Shown: positions 24,690 to 37,190, counted from the stretch's first letter. The stretch: DNA of 64,000 nt from Melampsora larici-populina 98AG31 (GCF_000204055.1 NW_006768794.1:784325-848324), one strand, 5' to 3'. Notes: generated by a model not told the origin, from the letters alone. Program-made: numbers and translations.

Positions 24690-25966
24690 TTTTGGTTAAA
24701 GAATTATCAAAAGTTGTAAATAAATGGTTGAAGGGAGAGATTCGATCAGTTCAAATTACCCGTGAGTTTGTTCGACTTGCGCGAGGTGTGCTCCGGGTCC
24801 GGACGTGAGTCGGGTATTGACGGAGCATCCGTCGGATCCGGACGTCGCATAGGGCCCTAAGCCATCTGGTAGCCGGATACCGTGGCCGGTTTCTTTATCG
24901 GATGTGGAGGCCAAAAAACTCAACCTCATTTGGATATCTGACGGAGAACTCATATAATTTGTAGTTGGCTCATGCTGGCTTGTATTCATATGATTGTAAA
25001 TAACATATCTTGATAATGATAACCAGATAACAAGAAAAGGGAAAAGCTAATCAAAATCCTCCTCAGCATCATGGCTAGTAAGTTTCAAGGGACTAAACAC
25101 CCAGTGCCAATCTTTGACACATAAAAGAGCCTCAATGTGTAAACAGCAAAGACTAGTACACTGAGGCCTCAAGGTTCATTTGGGGTTGTTGGGGCAGCTG
25201 GAGGATTGGTTGATGAAGTTTCATGTCTTGGGGAAATTGGAGGCTGAGTCTGGTTCATCAAAGCAGCAATTTCACATCTCATCTTGACCTTGTTTTCAAA
25301 ATGCTAGCCACATTGAGGGCTGGACTGACTGCATGTAACCAGACTTGAATTGTAAATGGTCTTGAGGTTTACTTGAGTCACATTGGGGCCCAAATCTATC
25401 AATTATGATGGAGCATCTTCTTCTGAATTAATCACCTTGCCAAATTCCTTGAGTCCATCTTCCACAGCTAAGTTCATAACATATGATACACAACCATGGA
25501 CCTGGGTCAGGTGATCAAAAGTGATTTTGTCCAAATTTTCAATGACTCAACCAATAGCAGAGTTTGTGCTGACATTGTTGGCTGTCATAGTGCTCACCTT
25601 ATCAATTAGGTTATGCTGGTTCAGATATTTGATGATTATGCTGGCAAAGCTATCAAAGTTGTGTACACCTGGAAGATTAGGTGTCAGTCAACTCAAAATG
25701 CAAAGGTTACAAAGATGGGAATGGGTAAATAGACCTCACAAAAAAAGAATCAGTCACAGCACCGGTTATCCGGCGGATAGCCGGTCCGAGTGTTGAAGGA
25801 TGGTACTGTTGAAAAATATGCTGTCGGATAATCTCCGACGAGTCCGGATACACCAGAGCACCATCGGTCCGGGGCCTGAATCGGGCAAAACACGCCGGAT
25901 AGTGACCGGAGCCCAGCTTGACTTCCAATCCATTGGGTATTCAATCCCATCTCATCAGGATAGCAT
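24690..25966. other. Repeat-derived spacer holding a hAT relic
   Basis: Bounded by two CCGG-rich patches (24780-24900 and 25760-25930) with many TCCGG words. Between them is the decayed hAT transposase listed separately. I could not prove terminal repeats. Confidence 0.4.
25403..25670 (-). pseudogene. hAT transposase relic
   Basis: The minus strand reads SFASIIIKYLNQHNLIDKVS, then TMTANNVSTNSAIG, a TGA at 25547-25549, then HGCVSYVMNLAVEDGLKEFG and a TAA. This is the hAT core pattern (T.D.A.NN..., then the C/H-x-x-H-x-LNL helix before a DGL helix). Flanking sequence no longer reads as transposase. It is not the same family as the hAT at 38-48 kb: the matching helix there is IRCFCHKMGLIVKAGLDALG. 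Confidence 0.6.
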
Positions 25967-26650
25967 TTGAATGAATCCACAGTGACTCGACCAACTTCAA
26001 TCGACTTCAAGATTAATGAGATGATGAAATCTATCACCAGATTCAAATCAATCCATCAAATCAACTCATATCGATCTCAATCAACCATCTCAACATCACC
26101 AAGAACTTCAATCCCAACAAACCAAGACAAAACTGGAACAAACCTAAGATTAATGATGAGAAAACTATCACATCCAGTCACCATCATCACCACCAACTGC
26201 CATCAAGAATTTCATGCTGCAACCATCTCATCCTTAACTTCAATCTCATTAGATCCGATCCCATTAATCTCATTTTCTTTAAGACTACCTTCTAAATTAT
26301 TTAATCTCATTTCACTTAACCATCATCATCCTTTCAATGTACATCTTTTAAATCACGATCATCAATCTATTACCCTTTCAAAACGTTTTTCTAAACCTAG
26401 ATCGTCTTTAGAAACCAAAATCGGTTTGGATGATGATCAGAAACAGCTTATTGGGGATCAGATCGGCTTGGGAAGATTGGTTTGTTCGATTTGGAAAACG
26501 ATTGAATTGATGGAAGATTCAAGTAAGGAAAAAGAAGTGAAATCGGTGTTGATTTTGGCTAAAGTGATCAAAGTCATCGATGTTGAAACTCTTCATCAAT
26601 CTAAACCTTTGCTATACTATAATCAAACGTATACTACTCTGCAAGATTAA
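25967..26650 (+). CDS. Flavin reductase-like (FMN-binding split barrel) protein
   Basis: A single exon of 227 codons. The flavin reductase-like domain starts near residue 65: LRLMMRKLSHPVTIITT, then HAATISSLTSISLDPIPLIS (the S/T-rich FMN phosphate strand), SFSLRLPSKLFNLI, then FNVHLLNHDHQSITLSKRFS. The C-terminal strand VLILAKVIKVIDVETLHQSK and PLLYYNQTYTTL closes the barrel. A basic, hydroxylated N-terminus (MMKSITRFKSIHQINSYRSQ) suggests mitochondrial import. Members bind FMN and act as flavin reductases or oxidoreductases; the substrate here is unknown. The start could be at 25967 or at the internal MM, 19 residues on. Confidence 0.82.
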   Translation: MNESTVTRPTSIDFKINEMMKSITRFKSIHQINSYRSQSTISTSPRTSIPTNQDKTGTNLRLMMRKLSHPVTIITTNCHQEFHAATISSLTSISLDPIPLISFSLRLPSKLFNLISLNHHHPFNVHLLNHDHQSITLSKRFSKPRSSLETKIGLDDDQKQLIGDQIGLGRLVCSIWKTIELMEDSSKEKEVKSVLILAKVIKVIDVETLHQSKPLLYYNQTYTTLQD

Positions 26651-27388
26651 TACATCATCATCAGGTTCAAAAACATAGAGTATAGATCAAGCTTGAGGAT
26701 TTTATTAGAATCAGATGACCAAGAGTGATTGTTTTCTTGAGATCTTGTAATCAAATCCTGTTTGTTTTTCTTATCTATTCATCTTTCAAGCTATTCATTT
26801 TGATGTCTGCTTTTCTTTACTCTTTTCAAGTTTCGATGGTAAATTTAAAAAAGGTTGGAAGTTTTCTTTTTCTTTCCATTCACGTACATTCTTTATTTGA
26901 AGTAATTGAACTCAAGATGATTTTATTTTCTGACAGTACATAGAAACTTATTGGTTTTTTAATAAAAGTTGTTACAATAAGATCAAACCACAAAAAAAAG
27001 AAAAAAATCGTTTAAAGATTAGCAGCAATTACTTTTGGCGAGAATTATTGACTGTTTTTTTAGGTTTATAGAGGTTTCTTAAATAAAATATATCTGATCA
27101 AGTTTGTACAGTGTAAAAAGGCTTCAGTCAAGTCAAAAACAACTCATAGTTTGATGTGAAGATAATCAGTCAAGAAGGTATGGTTTATATAGCAAGTTTT
27201 AATTATTGGTCAATTTAGAATGATTTTTTGGTTATCAAGTGGTAAACTAGATTAGATTACAGTCAATTTGATCTCTTCCAAAGATAATAAACAAGATAAT
27301 CCAATTCAATCCAACCTATCACATACACATCCTTTCCAAGAAAGCTTGATTTATTTTCTCAAGAATTCTCTGCCATACAAAACTCATA

Positions 27389-27529
27389 GGGCACGTTCAC
27401 TTAAGCAATTTCTGGTGAGAAATCACATTCTGCAAAATTTAAGGTGGCTATTTGGTGGAGCTTCATTTTTCCATTAAAAAGTAAACAGAATGTGATTTCT
27501 GGTTGGAATTTCCTTAAGTGAACACACCC
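27389..27529. mobile_element. 141-bp MITE
   Basis: Ends are imperfect inverted repeats: GGGCACGTTCACTTAAG at the left and CTTAAGTGAACACACCC at the right. Inner sequence is also complementary (TTTCTGGTGAGAAATCACATTCTG against AATGTGATTTCTGGTTGGAA in part). ATA borders both sides. Looks like a PIF/Harbinger-type foldback MITE. Confidence 0.65.
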
Positions 27530-27599
27530 ATACTGTTGGTTTTGTTGAGTATTTTCTCTTTACAAAGTTGAGCACTATAGAAGGAATAGGATCCTCCAA

Positions 27600-27885
27600 T
27601 GACAATCATGCATCCTTGTGACCATTCATTTCACATCTTTTGAAATACATCTGCTATACCTATTATGATTGTTGTGTGGCTTTCATGGCTAGCAGTGAGA
27701 ACAACCTTTTCTCATTGATCAGTCAGTAGGATTTGACATAGTCAAGCTGTGGCAATGCACACATCAGGTGAGGTTAAGTTGATTCTAGAGAAAACTGGAA
27801 AAACCAGTTATAGTTGTTTTATCTACTGTTCTGATGAGCTTTTTGAAAATTTCCAATTAACCATTCTTGGAACAGCTATATGGTT
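27600..27885 (+). repeat. Left arm of a diverged long inverted repeat
   Basis: Aligns by eye to the reverse complement of 29650-29945: both contain CTTGTGACCATTCAT, TTTCATGGCTAGC, TCTCATTG, and CATTCTTG in the same order and spacing, with many substitutions. Confidence 0.6.
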
Positions 27886-29649
27886 TGTAAACTTATTCAT
27901 CACTTGTCAGCACTCAAGCTCTTTGTACTGACCAAAGAGCCATAAGTACTACAATTATTTGTATTCTGGGATAGCTTTGAAAGAAAGCATTTCATTGCTT
28001 ATACTCGGCAGTCATCTCAAAGCCTTCCAATCATAAAAGATAATTACTTTGGTAAAGAAGAAATCCAAATGCTTTCAACAATCTCTTCTGAAGGAAGACA
28101 TGTTGAATACCGGATGTATTGGTCTAGTGAATACTGCTTGCCTTTGCATTGTAGAGATGAGGTGATTACAATGAACTAAGTTACTTGTGAAATTATATGA
28201 TCACGTTCTCTCACATTTGAGAAGAAGTAAATTCAAACAAATCAATAATCCTCAAGAATAAATTGATTACATAGAATCTTCTGTTGACATTCAAAATACT
28301 AGTGAGACAAGTCTTGACAACTAAATTGAACTGATCACATACATGTAGAGAAGATGTATCAATTAAAACTTACGCACTAAGAAGAATACGCCAAGCAAAA
28401 GTATCTCCAATGTCTCCCTTAAATTGGAGCACAATGATATACATAGAGGAGAGTCTCTCCAAGATGTGAAGAGACTCACCTTATCATACTTTAAACAAAT
28501 CTTTTCAGACCATCCTCTGTTCCAAAGTCCAGCTGGATTAGTTACGCAAGTATCTAAATCTCGGTTCCACTTTACCCTTTCTTGCTTAAATTTTAATTGT
28601 TGCTTTGTCCTTCATAGTATCTCAAACTATAATCCATAATTTTCTCTACTCCAAGTATTCATTAGTCCCATCGTATTCACCTACTTTCCGGCTAATAGCT
28701 TTGATTATGAAATGTTATTGGTTTATATCTAGAACCTTTCTACGTACCTAAAAGCTATGTAGATTTACTTGGTCACTACCCAGTTCTTGCAATGCAAAGT
28801 TGGCAAGATCCCTGTTAGTCTTTGGATGCAGGCTTCTCTAGATCTCGTATCTCAGAGATTATAACCAGGCCTAAGGGTTGACCACCTTACATCTGTTAAC
28901 TTACAGCGGGCCTTGGAATTGTGTTTCTTTTAAACATCCTGAGGAGCTTGTGATTTACCCACCTTCATTCTTATATTCTTACTTTAGAATAAGATATAAC
29001 AACAGACATCCAGCGTACCCAGCGGAATACTTAGTCATGAATCTAACTGAGTGAGAACTAGACCTCACCAGTGCCCTTTAAAGTTTGCCACCCTGACATC
29101 ACTCATGGGTTCTTCAATATATCTCATCAAGTATGATTTATTGTGTGTCAATGATCTCAACCAAGAATCAGAAAAGAAAGGAATTCTAGTAGGTTTATTT
29201 ATACAATTCTACAAGTTGAACCCGATTATGATTTCCTTGTAAAACATTTGACTGTTTTCCCTTTCCAATCATATTGAATAGATTCATGAGCTATGGTAAG
29301 CTTCAAGGAGGGTATGGATGGGATTAAGTTACAGTTGAATGCCCCATTGCACTCAAACCCTACCACATCATATGTTCAGATTATTGAATGTATCAAGATC
29401 ATAGGACAACATTTCTAAACTTGATGGTACAATACAGCCCATTTGAGAATGATTGACCACTTTGTTTGAATAAAGGTCATTGCTACAGTGGTCAAAAGTT
29501 AAAACTAACCAAAAAGTGTGTTTACAAGTTCTGTAATCTCTGTACATTCTCAAATTCAGCAAAGAAACAAAACTTAGTCAAAAACAACACCAGGGTTTGC
29601 ACCAACCACAATGAGCATTTTGATAAAAATAAACATTCATTCTCATATC

Positions 29650-29945
29650 AGATGTACTTACAGCCATTGCAAGAATGGCTGATTAGAAAATTGTAAAAAG
29701 TTCATTAGCACAGCAGATATAACCCCTGTAACTGGTTATGCCTAATTTGTTTAAAGTAACTTGAACAAAATTGATGTTTGTGTGTCCACCACACCCTAGC
29801 TACATCAAGTCTTACTAACCAATGAGAATGTGATCTTCTCAAAGCTAGCCATGAAAGCTGAACAATGATGATGGAGGATTCAGCAAACATATTGTGAAAG
29901 GTCTACAGATGAATGGTCACAAGCACAGATGATTTTCATGTTAAC
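29650..29945 (-). repeat. Right arm of the diverged long inverted repeat
   Basis: Reverse-complement partner of 27600-27885. The 1.8 kb between the arms shows no transposase. Could be long terminal inverted repeats of a dead element or two opposed copies of one repeat. Confidence 0.6.
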
Positions 29946-31173
29946 TTAACTAAGTCCCTCAGACTGAGGTTAAAATGCTGAATACCAACACACAAGTCCA
30001 ATATCACAACAAAGAATAATTGAAAGAAAGTTTAATAAAGAGATCTGTGAGGGTAAAATTAAGTGGGGGCTCATACACTTCATCACCAGATTAACCTCCA
30101 TCATCACTTTTGTTCATCCCAAGTTACATACTTCCTGTCAGCCTAGAGGATACAACAATGTACCCCAATAGGATGAAAAACCACATAACGCTATAAAATA
30201 TACATATGTTTAAAATAACAAAAAATTAAAATGCATTCTGGCTTGAGAAGAAAACTACCTACACTAGTTTCCTTTGCAACAAGAACACAAAACCTCCTAC
30301 TCAAGTTTCAAGAGTAGATATAAAATAAAAAGACCCCTGCTACCTAATCACAAAGCAGGGTAAAACTAGAATAACTAAAACATAGACCAGAACAACCTAC
30401 ATATTAAAATGAAATCAACCAAGTCAGGCCAAAGACCCTGAAGTCCAATTCTAGATGACACAATTCAAAACCAAACTAGTATTTCATCATTCAAATCAAC
30501 AAAATGAAAGGGTCCCAGAAGGACCCTTGACAAAGAGAAAGACACGATGAATCTAAGTCTCTACCCAGGCAATTCAAACCAGAAAAAGGTATAAATAAAG
30601 ACCCATTCTCAAGCCACAAAGGAGAGGATCATCTTATAATCAAAACACTAAACTTTCAGACTTTAAATAAAATTGTTCTAACAAGAAAACTTCATAAACT
30701 CAAGTAGATTACTTCTCAACTGGATTTGATCTACTAGCTTAGTAGTAATATCTTTTCCATAAGCTTGCTTGTTTATTATCAGTTATCTTTTAGATTCATC
30801 TTTTTATCAATCATTCTGAAGAACTTATTGTTGCTAGATCCAGCTTCATTTCTCTCAAACCTTTAGTCGAAAATATTCAGAAATCTTACTTTGAGATAAA
30901 GAGAATTTTATCTCTTTAGATTGACTTGAGTAGAATTAGACTCACCCTGAGATAGGTGTAATAACCTACCCATCTGTAGAAGACGACTGAAATATTTAAA
31001 TATTCAGTGAGTACATATCTGTTGTTGGTTGAAACTGACTCAATTTCTAACTAATAACTTCCTGGCTTGAATTTATCTCAGACAATGTCATCTTACGTAC
31101 TGAAACAAAGCCAACAAAATTAAAACTTGTAACTTTTAAAGTAAGTTTTCATTCAATTCAAGTCTAAATAACT

Positions 31174-31683
31174 TCATTTTATAGTCTCGAGCTGACACTT
31201 CCGGTAGCATATACCAGCACCAATTGCTAAGCCAATACCTGCTACTGCCCCAAAAATTGGCCATGCCAAGTCTGACTTGAACGACAGATTGGTGATGTTA
31301 GCAATTCCCTCCATTTGTTTTGGAGTCAGTAATGGAGGTTCCCTTACATTAGAACCTTCAGAATCACCGTTGTCCTGCATTTTTCTGTGAGGGATTGGAT
31401 ATCCTGGAGGACCAAGGTGTTTTGCCATTGCTTCCATTTGGGCTGCATATTCTTGGCGCTGATTGTATTGTTGAATAGCATCTGGGTAGACCACACCACT
31501 TGATCCAAATCTGTTTGGGCTAGCTAATTCACTTGGTTTGATGGAGGTGGCCATATCAAGTTGACGGAGGATAGGACTAGAAGTAGTGTGATCCATCAAC
31601 ATATTGATGGTTAAGAAGATCTGTTGAAATCTCATCTTGGCGAGGCTGTTACATAAATATATAGAAATGTCAGCACCAAACAT
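31174..31683 (-). CDS. Small predicted membrane protein, unknown
   Basis: A 169-codon ORF with a clean C-terminal hydrophobic helix, WPIFGAVAGIGLAIGAGICY, followed by a short basic tail (RKCQLETIK), as in a tail-anchored protein. The middle is polar (AIQQYNQRQEYAAQMEAM, then HLGPPGYPIPHRK). Two starts are possible: ATG at 31683, or MRFQQIFLTINML at 31635 just after an AG that could be a splice acceptor, so an upstream exon may be missing. Family not recognised. Confidence 0.45.
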   Translation of the reverse strand: MFGADISIYLCNSLAKMRFQQIFLTINMLMDHTTSSPILRQLDMATSIKPSELASPNRFGSSGVVYPDAIQQYNQRQEYAAQMEAMAKHLGPPGYPIPHRKMQDNGDSEGSNVREPPLLTPKQMEGIANITNLSFKSDLAWPIFGAVAGIGLAIGAGICYRKCQLETIK

Positions 31684-32601
31684 TGATAGTCTCTAAAACC
31701 TCTGACCATAATATTAGAATAGGAATAAAATAATGAGAAGGACTGTTGGAGATAAGAAAATATAGGGGGGATTGATGAAAGCCTATCATCTTTTTGGAAT
31801 CACAGATATTGATTGGTGATAACAAGGTTCTAAGAGATTTTCATCTATAATGACTGGCTAACAATTCAAAGTGGTGTATAGGTGAGCAATGGAAACAAAG
31901 AGAACCATAATAACAAGCATCAAAAAGTACCCACCAAAAAATATTTTTGTAGCTAGAACTAATTTATATAGAGCTTTAGAATAACCAAGATTTTAGAGCA
32001 GCGGGGATAGAGTGTATTGATGACTGATGAGAAGTTTGAAGGGAAAGATTCAAGAGAGTTGAGGCTTTATGGATATTGCCCTGAGTGCGACATTGGTAAC
32101 CGCTTCTCACAAACCACACAATTCTATCTCCTCAAACTGGTCTGAACCTGTTGAAACATCTGTTTCAAAGGAAGTGGAGAATAAGGGAGGGTGTATTTCA
32201 CACCCGCACAGATTGATGTTATTTGACGTCAAACTTTTATTCAATGTACCATTACATAAATTACATGACTTTTCATGACTTTTTGATTTGAATGTATTTC
32301 ATTTGTGGAGAAAAATGTAAATATTATAATATAGTGCTTATCCCTGAAAACAAGGAAATCTAATCTGATCTCCAAAACCTATCCCCTTTGCCAAAACTCA
32401 CCTTTTTTGAATTCCACAAGTCACTTTGGTGATGTGAGATTGAGGACTCTGTGTCCATAGCTTTTTGGAACAATCCATAGTTTTTTCTTGCTTTTCAAAT
32501 ACCAATCTTTAGAGCACAACCCCGTTCTACATTTTGGTATTTTCAGTGATAAGCACTATAGTACCTATCATCACCCTCAAACCATTCCAGAATTACATAT
32601 A

Positions 32602-33002
32602 CAGTTGAACCAGTCTAGTCTCAACCACAACCGCTCTGCAAAAATGAAATTTCGTTACAGAAATTTATACACATGACTCAAACTGATAAACATCATGTAA
32701 TAAGTCATTTTTGGGCTTATTACATGGTGTTATTGTCAGGAATGACTTGAAAAGTTGATCTGATGGGCCAATTCTTTTTTTTTGAAAAAAATCCCCAAAA
32801 CCTCAGTATTTGGGTCTAGGTACCTTAGGCGGCCTAATATCAATGCGTAAGGACTTAACGTAAGGACTTAAGTACTCAACCTAAGTACTTAAGTACTTAA
32901 TTCCTCAAATCTGGTCTTCCGGAGGGCCTCCAAGGTATTCTGGAGGGGCCAAAATTTGGGTCTTGGGGCCGGCCTGTGGTTGAGACTAGACTGGTTCAAC
33001 TG
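32602..33002. mobile_element. 401-bp Tc1/mariner-type MITE with perfect 28-bp TIRs
   Basis: Left end CAGTTGAACCAGTCTAGTCT (continuing to 32629) is exactly reverse-complemented at 32975-33002. TA flanks both sides (32600-32601 and 33003-33004), the Tc1/mariner signature. Inside is a CATGTAATAAG/CTTATTACATG hairpin and an AAGTACTT-rich microsatellite-like patch. Perfect TIRs imply recent movement. Confidence 0.85.
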
Positions 33003-33978
33003 TAACTCTATGGGTAACTCAAAATTGAATAACAGTTTCAATTTGACAAGGTGTTACAGGTTCTCATCATGTATGACATTTGAATCAGACCCGCATGTGC
33101 CAGATTACAATCTAGGGGCAGTGAATTGACTTAACAAAGTCCCTTGTGCAGTGGTTCAACATAGCAAGCAATGCCTGAGGTGTAAGGGACTTTCAGGAAA
33201 AGAGTGAAATTTGCACAGAAGGTAGTAGGTATTAGTAAAGGAAATCTTAGATTTTCAGCTCATCAAGTTCCCAATTACCATTTTTTTCATAAAGTGGTCA
33301 GGGAGATGTGCCTCCTTCTTTTCAACAGATCCCTGTCTACACAAACTTAGAAAAAATTCTGGGAGAAATTTTCCTTGGGAGGGAAACACAGTCTATGTTA
33401 CTCAAAGCAAGTATGTATGTGTACATACTGTTTGCTACATACTTTTTTACAGTGGGAAGAAGGCCAATATTTGATTTTGGGAATTGAGAAACAACACCAA
33501 CTTGAAAACCTTCTTGAAGCCGGTTTTCAAGTCAGACAATTATAAGTGCTACAAAGAGTTTTAATCTTTTTGCTTATTGTCATTCAAGTCAAAGGAAAAC
33601 TGTGTTCAGTGGCAAAACCAGATTAAACTCCCACTTCCCACTACCAATTTCCAGGTTTACACGTTCAGCACATTTAACCTGAATTCCACGTGCCTCACCC
33701 ACAACTTGTTCCTACAGAAGCCTGTTAAGATATTTAATCTTGGTTAGACGGTCAAAGATCATTTTCCTATTTTGGATCTGGAGGAGGTTGGAATGATTTT
33801 CGTTTTTAGGGTTGTATGTAACGTGATGTTGGGAAATTAGCGAGGCAATGCAGTGTTAGTGGAAAAGCAGCTAGATGAACAAAGGGGTGATGGTGAACTG
33901 AATTAAGGGGTTTTGGAAATTCTCGTTTTTGTTTTGGGATATTAAGCTTCTATTTTAATTTTCTTTTCCTCCCTTTTT

Positions 33979-34007
33979 CTGATTCTTTTTGTGTCAAAAA
34001 GAATCAG
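33979..34007. repeat. Perfect 13-bp-arm palindrome
   Basis: CTGATTCTTTTTG, a 3-nt loop, then CAAAAAGAATCAG. Confidence 0.8.
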
Positions 34008-34240
34008 TGAGTCTCTCTCTTAAACTTTTTCCTAAGTTTGTTTTATATCAACACTAATACATTTCACTCTCTAAATTAGAAACAATTCATTTCAATTTTT
34101 GTTTTCAAATCCCTTACGTGTGCTCCTCAATTTTTCTTTGAGCTCGCGGGTAGTGAAAGATTTCTTTTGATCATCTTATGTCAAGTTTCTTGTATCTCAA
34201 CTGTTACTCTTTTAAACTGTTTCCTTTGTTATTGTTTTGA

Positions 34241-34469
34241 TAGGTTGGTCTCAAGTTCTCAATTAAGACTTTGTGAAGCTGTAGTCTAATCTAGACACTG
34301 TGCCCTCAGGTTAGTGTGTCGAAAAGAATCAAAATAATTCATTGCAATTTCTGTGTTCAAATCCCTTACGCGTTCTCCTCAACTTTTCTTCAAGCTCACA
34401 GGTTGGTCTCAAGTTCTTGATTAAGACTTTGTGAAGCTGTAGTCTAATCCAGACACTGTGCCCTCAGTG
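34241..34469 (+). repeat. Duplicated ~70-bp unit
   Basis: GGTTGGTCTCAAGTTCT... to ...GACACTGTGCCCTCAG occurs at about 34243-34310 and again at 34402-34468. A longer surrounding stretch (CAAATCCCTTACG, CTCCTCAA) is also duplicated from about 34100. Confidence 0.75.
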
Positions 34470-34950
34470 ATTTCTTTCCATACTACATTTCTCACCTGTG
34501 AAAGTCCTTTACAAGATATCATAAAGCCAAGACAGGAGGTCCCGCCACCCATTTTTGATTTTCAAATTTCAGTTTTCATTTTTGAAATTCAATCTTCAAA
34601 ACTTGATTGTTGAGAAACATTCCCCTGCATCAATCATGATCAAGCCTATCCAATCAGGCTATCATGAAACTTTCTTTCCTTTTCTTTTTCTTCTTTTCTT
34701 AACTTTGATTGATTGAGTGTTGTCCCGTTGTTTGTATCCTTGAAGATAGACATTGCAATATGTTATGGGCTTGCGAGAGAGGGAATACAAGCAATAGGAA
34801 GCACTATGATGAGATTGCAACGTGAGGGAGAATCGTGTGATGGGCTTCTCCCAGTACCCTAAAGGCCTGATACAAGTATAAGCATATTGGTTCACTATTA
34901 GGCTCTTTACAAATGATCAAGGAACCAAACATCTGGATATTTATGAGTTT

Positions 34951-35122
34951 AACACACCTGAGGTTGTACTTGTAATGTGTGATACACCAATGTGGGCCTC
35001 CGAATATATGTTACAGTTCTGGATGATTTACTGCTTAACACACCTGAGGCTGTACTTGGAATGTTCAATACTACTTATGTGAGCATTCAGATATGTAACA
35101 TTTTGGATGGTTTATTGAGATT
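34951..35122 (+). repeat. Two tandem 86-bp units
   Basis: Both begin AACACACCTGAGG (34951 and 35037) and share a diverged body. No coding sense seen. Confidence 0.7.
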
Positions 35123-37190
35123 TGTTTGCAAGCTCCAAACGACACACAGTTTTAGGAGCGGCTCAGTTCCAAGGTGTGCTCCAGAACCAAAGATTCGACG
35201 GATACTTGACAGAGCATCTGTGGGATTGGGATGCTGGAAAGCCCTTTAAGATTGTTGGTTGGTTTGTCTTCTGGAATGGCTTGAACACGTCAGACACCAC
35301 AGTTGAATTGTGTTGTCAGATACCCAGACCCAGGTTTTGGCCATATTCATTACTTGCCTGTCTTGATTTCTGTCATTGCTTTTTTGCCTTACAAACACTG
35401 GGACAATTTCTTCACAAAGTATATTTGACCAGCTTGAAGATGGTTTTGACCAGAAGAATGTTTCAAAAAACTTGTTGTCAGAACAAGTAATTGAATGTTT
35501 GAATTGATCAGTAAGATAAACAATTAAATCTCACTTGTCATTTGAATCAATCAAATAAACTCCACCTTACCAGTTCTCTTTGTCATAAATCTACAATCAC
35601 CCTCAAGTGGTATCACTCTGATATGAAAAGATACCAAGCAAAAGTATGCTATACTCAATCCTTTCATCTACCTTTTGTTAAGACTTTCAGTGAGTCAATA
35701 ACATAGAATTTCATTCAATTCATGAAATGAGAAGATGTCAAATCAAATGAAAGTAATTACCATCAAGGTTTCAGTACCATCCAATCATCAGATTATAAAA
35801 CAAAACGTAGAAATATACATGCTTGACATCCTACACAAATTGTGATTGCAAACATCAGATTGATCAAGAAAAGGAGCATAGAGATGAAGGATTGGAATTG
35901 AAATTGTTGGATGAAATAACAGAAAGACAGCACAAAGGGAATACAATAAGGACCTGAGGTAGGTTAGACAAATATCTATCTGACAAGTGTATTGCAAAGG
36001 CTTGGTATATAATCAGTGTGGATTTCACTTTATTGATTGGCAAAGCTTAAGGAACCACCCCTATATATTTTTACTGTTGTCACAGTGCCCGTGGCGAAGG
36101 CCCCCAACGTTGGGGGCCCAACAATCTTGTGCAAAAGTGTCAAAAAAACTGTGATTTTTCTGTCCAGGCCAAATTGGTACGCTGAGCTTGCCCAGTTTGC
36201 CCCATCCCCAGCCGCCAGACTCAGGCATTGACCTCAGGAGCACTGAGCCATTGTCCAACTTCATCAACACTGATGAGCTGGGATGAGCTGGGATGAGCTG
36301 GGATGAGCGGTCCTGCCCTGATTGTATGAACCCATGGGGGATCCATCAAAACATATGCTCAAGCGGGCAAAGATGCCTGTTCCCGCAATTCCCGTTTGTA
36401 GGTTGGGGTTGAAGCTTTGGGATCCAGATCCTGAAGAGAGTATGTTCGGTCTCGATGTCTTACATCGTCAGCAAGCAACTTAAGCTATCTTTATTCCATC
36501 AACTTAGTACCAACCATTTTCTAACTCTGATTAGCTTCATCAAACTCTCCTCCACGCTTTCATGCCTTGTCACATCAAACTGACCTTCATTTCCGATTTA
36601 TCCAGGTCTATGTTCCAACTGTCTTTGAGAACTATGTTGCCAATGTTGAAGTAGACGGCAAATGAGTCAAACTGCTTTGGGATACAGCCGGTCAAGAGGA
36701 TTACAATAGACTTTGACCACTCTCTAATCCGTGCGTCTGCCCTGTCTCTTCTTGTGACTTCAGCTGTCGTCTATCCGGAGAAATCTCATTTTCTAAAGCT
36801 TTTGTTTTCTTGGCTCTAGTGATTCGCACATTATTTTGATATGTTTTGCTATCAACTCCCCCGATTTCTTAGACAACGTTCAAGAAAAGTGGATTTCAGA
36901 AGTCTTGCCCTTTTGTCAAGGCTTAACCAAGTCTGGCTTGCAGCGCAGACGGAAGTGCGCAGCGCCTTGCGCTGCTGCTACCTTACCCGGAACTCGTAGG
37001 ACCCGGGGAGCTACGCTCCGCGCTGACAATCTTGGCCGCGGATTTTTGCCGCCCCGCTTTTCGCCACTGGTTTGCCCTCGAGCCACTCTTGAATTTGCCC
37101 ACGCTACTATGTATCTACGGTACTCAAAGCAACTATGTACGCGTACGTATGTAGCTTTGAGTACCGCAAGTTTTTTTTGGCGGGCGAAAT

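Larger units (their letters stand above)
26651..31173. other. Long AT-rich intergenic region
   Basis: No gene recognised over 4.5 kb. It contains a small MITE and a pair of diverged inverted repeat arms, listed separately. Confidence 0.45.
31684..36605. other. Intergenic with a mariner-type MITE and duplications
   Basis: No gene recognised in 4.9 kb. Contains the MITE at 32602-33002, a palindrome at 33979-34007 and local duplications, listed separately. A 10-bp motif (GGATGAGCTG) is repeated about four times at 36270-36308. A GC-rich patch at 36085-36120 (CAGTGCCCGTGGCG) may be a transposon end. Confidence 0.45.
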
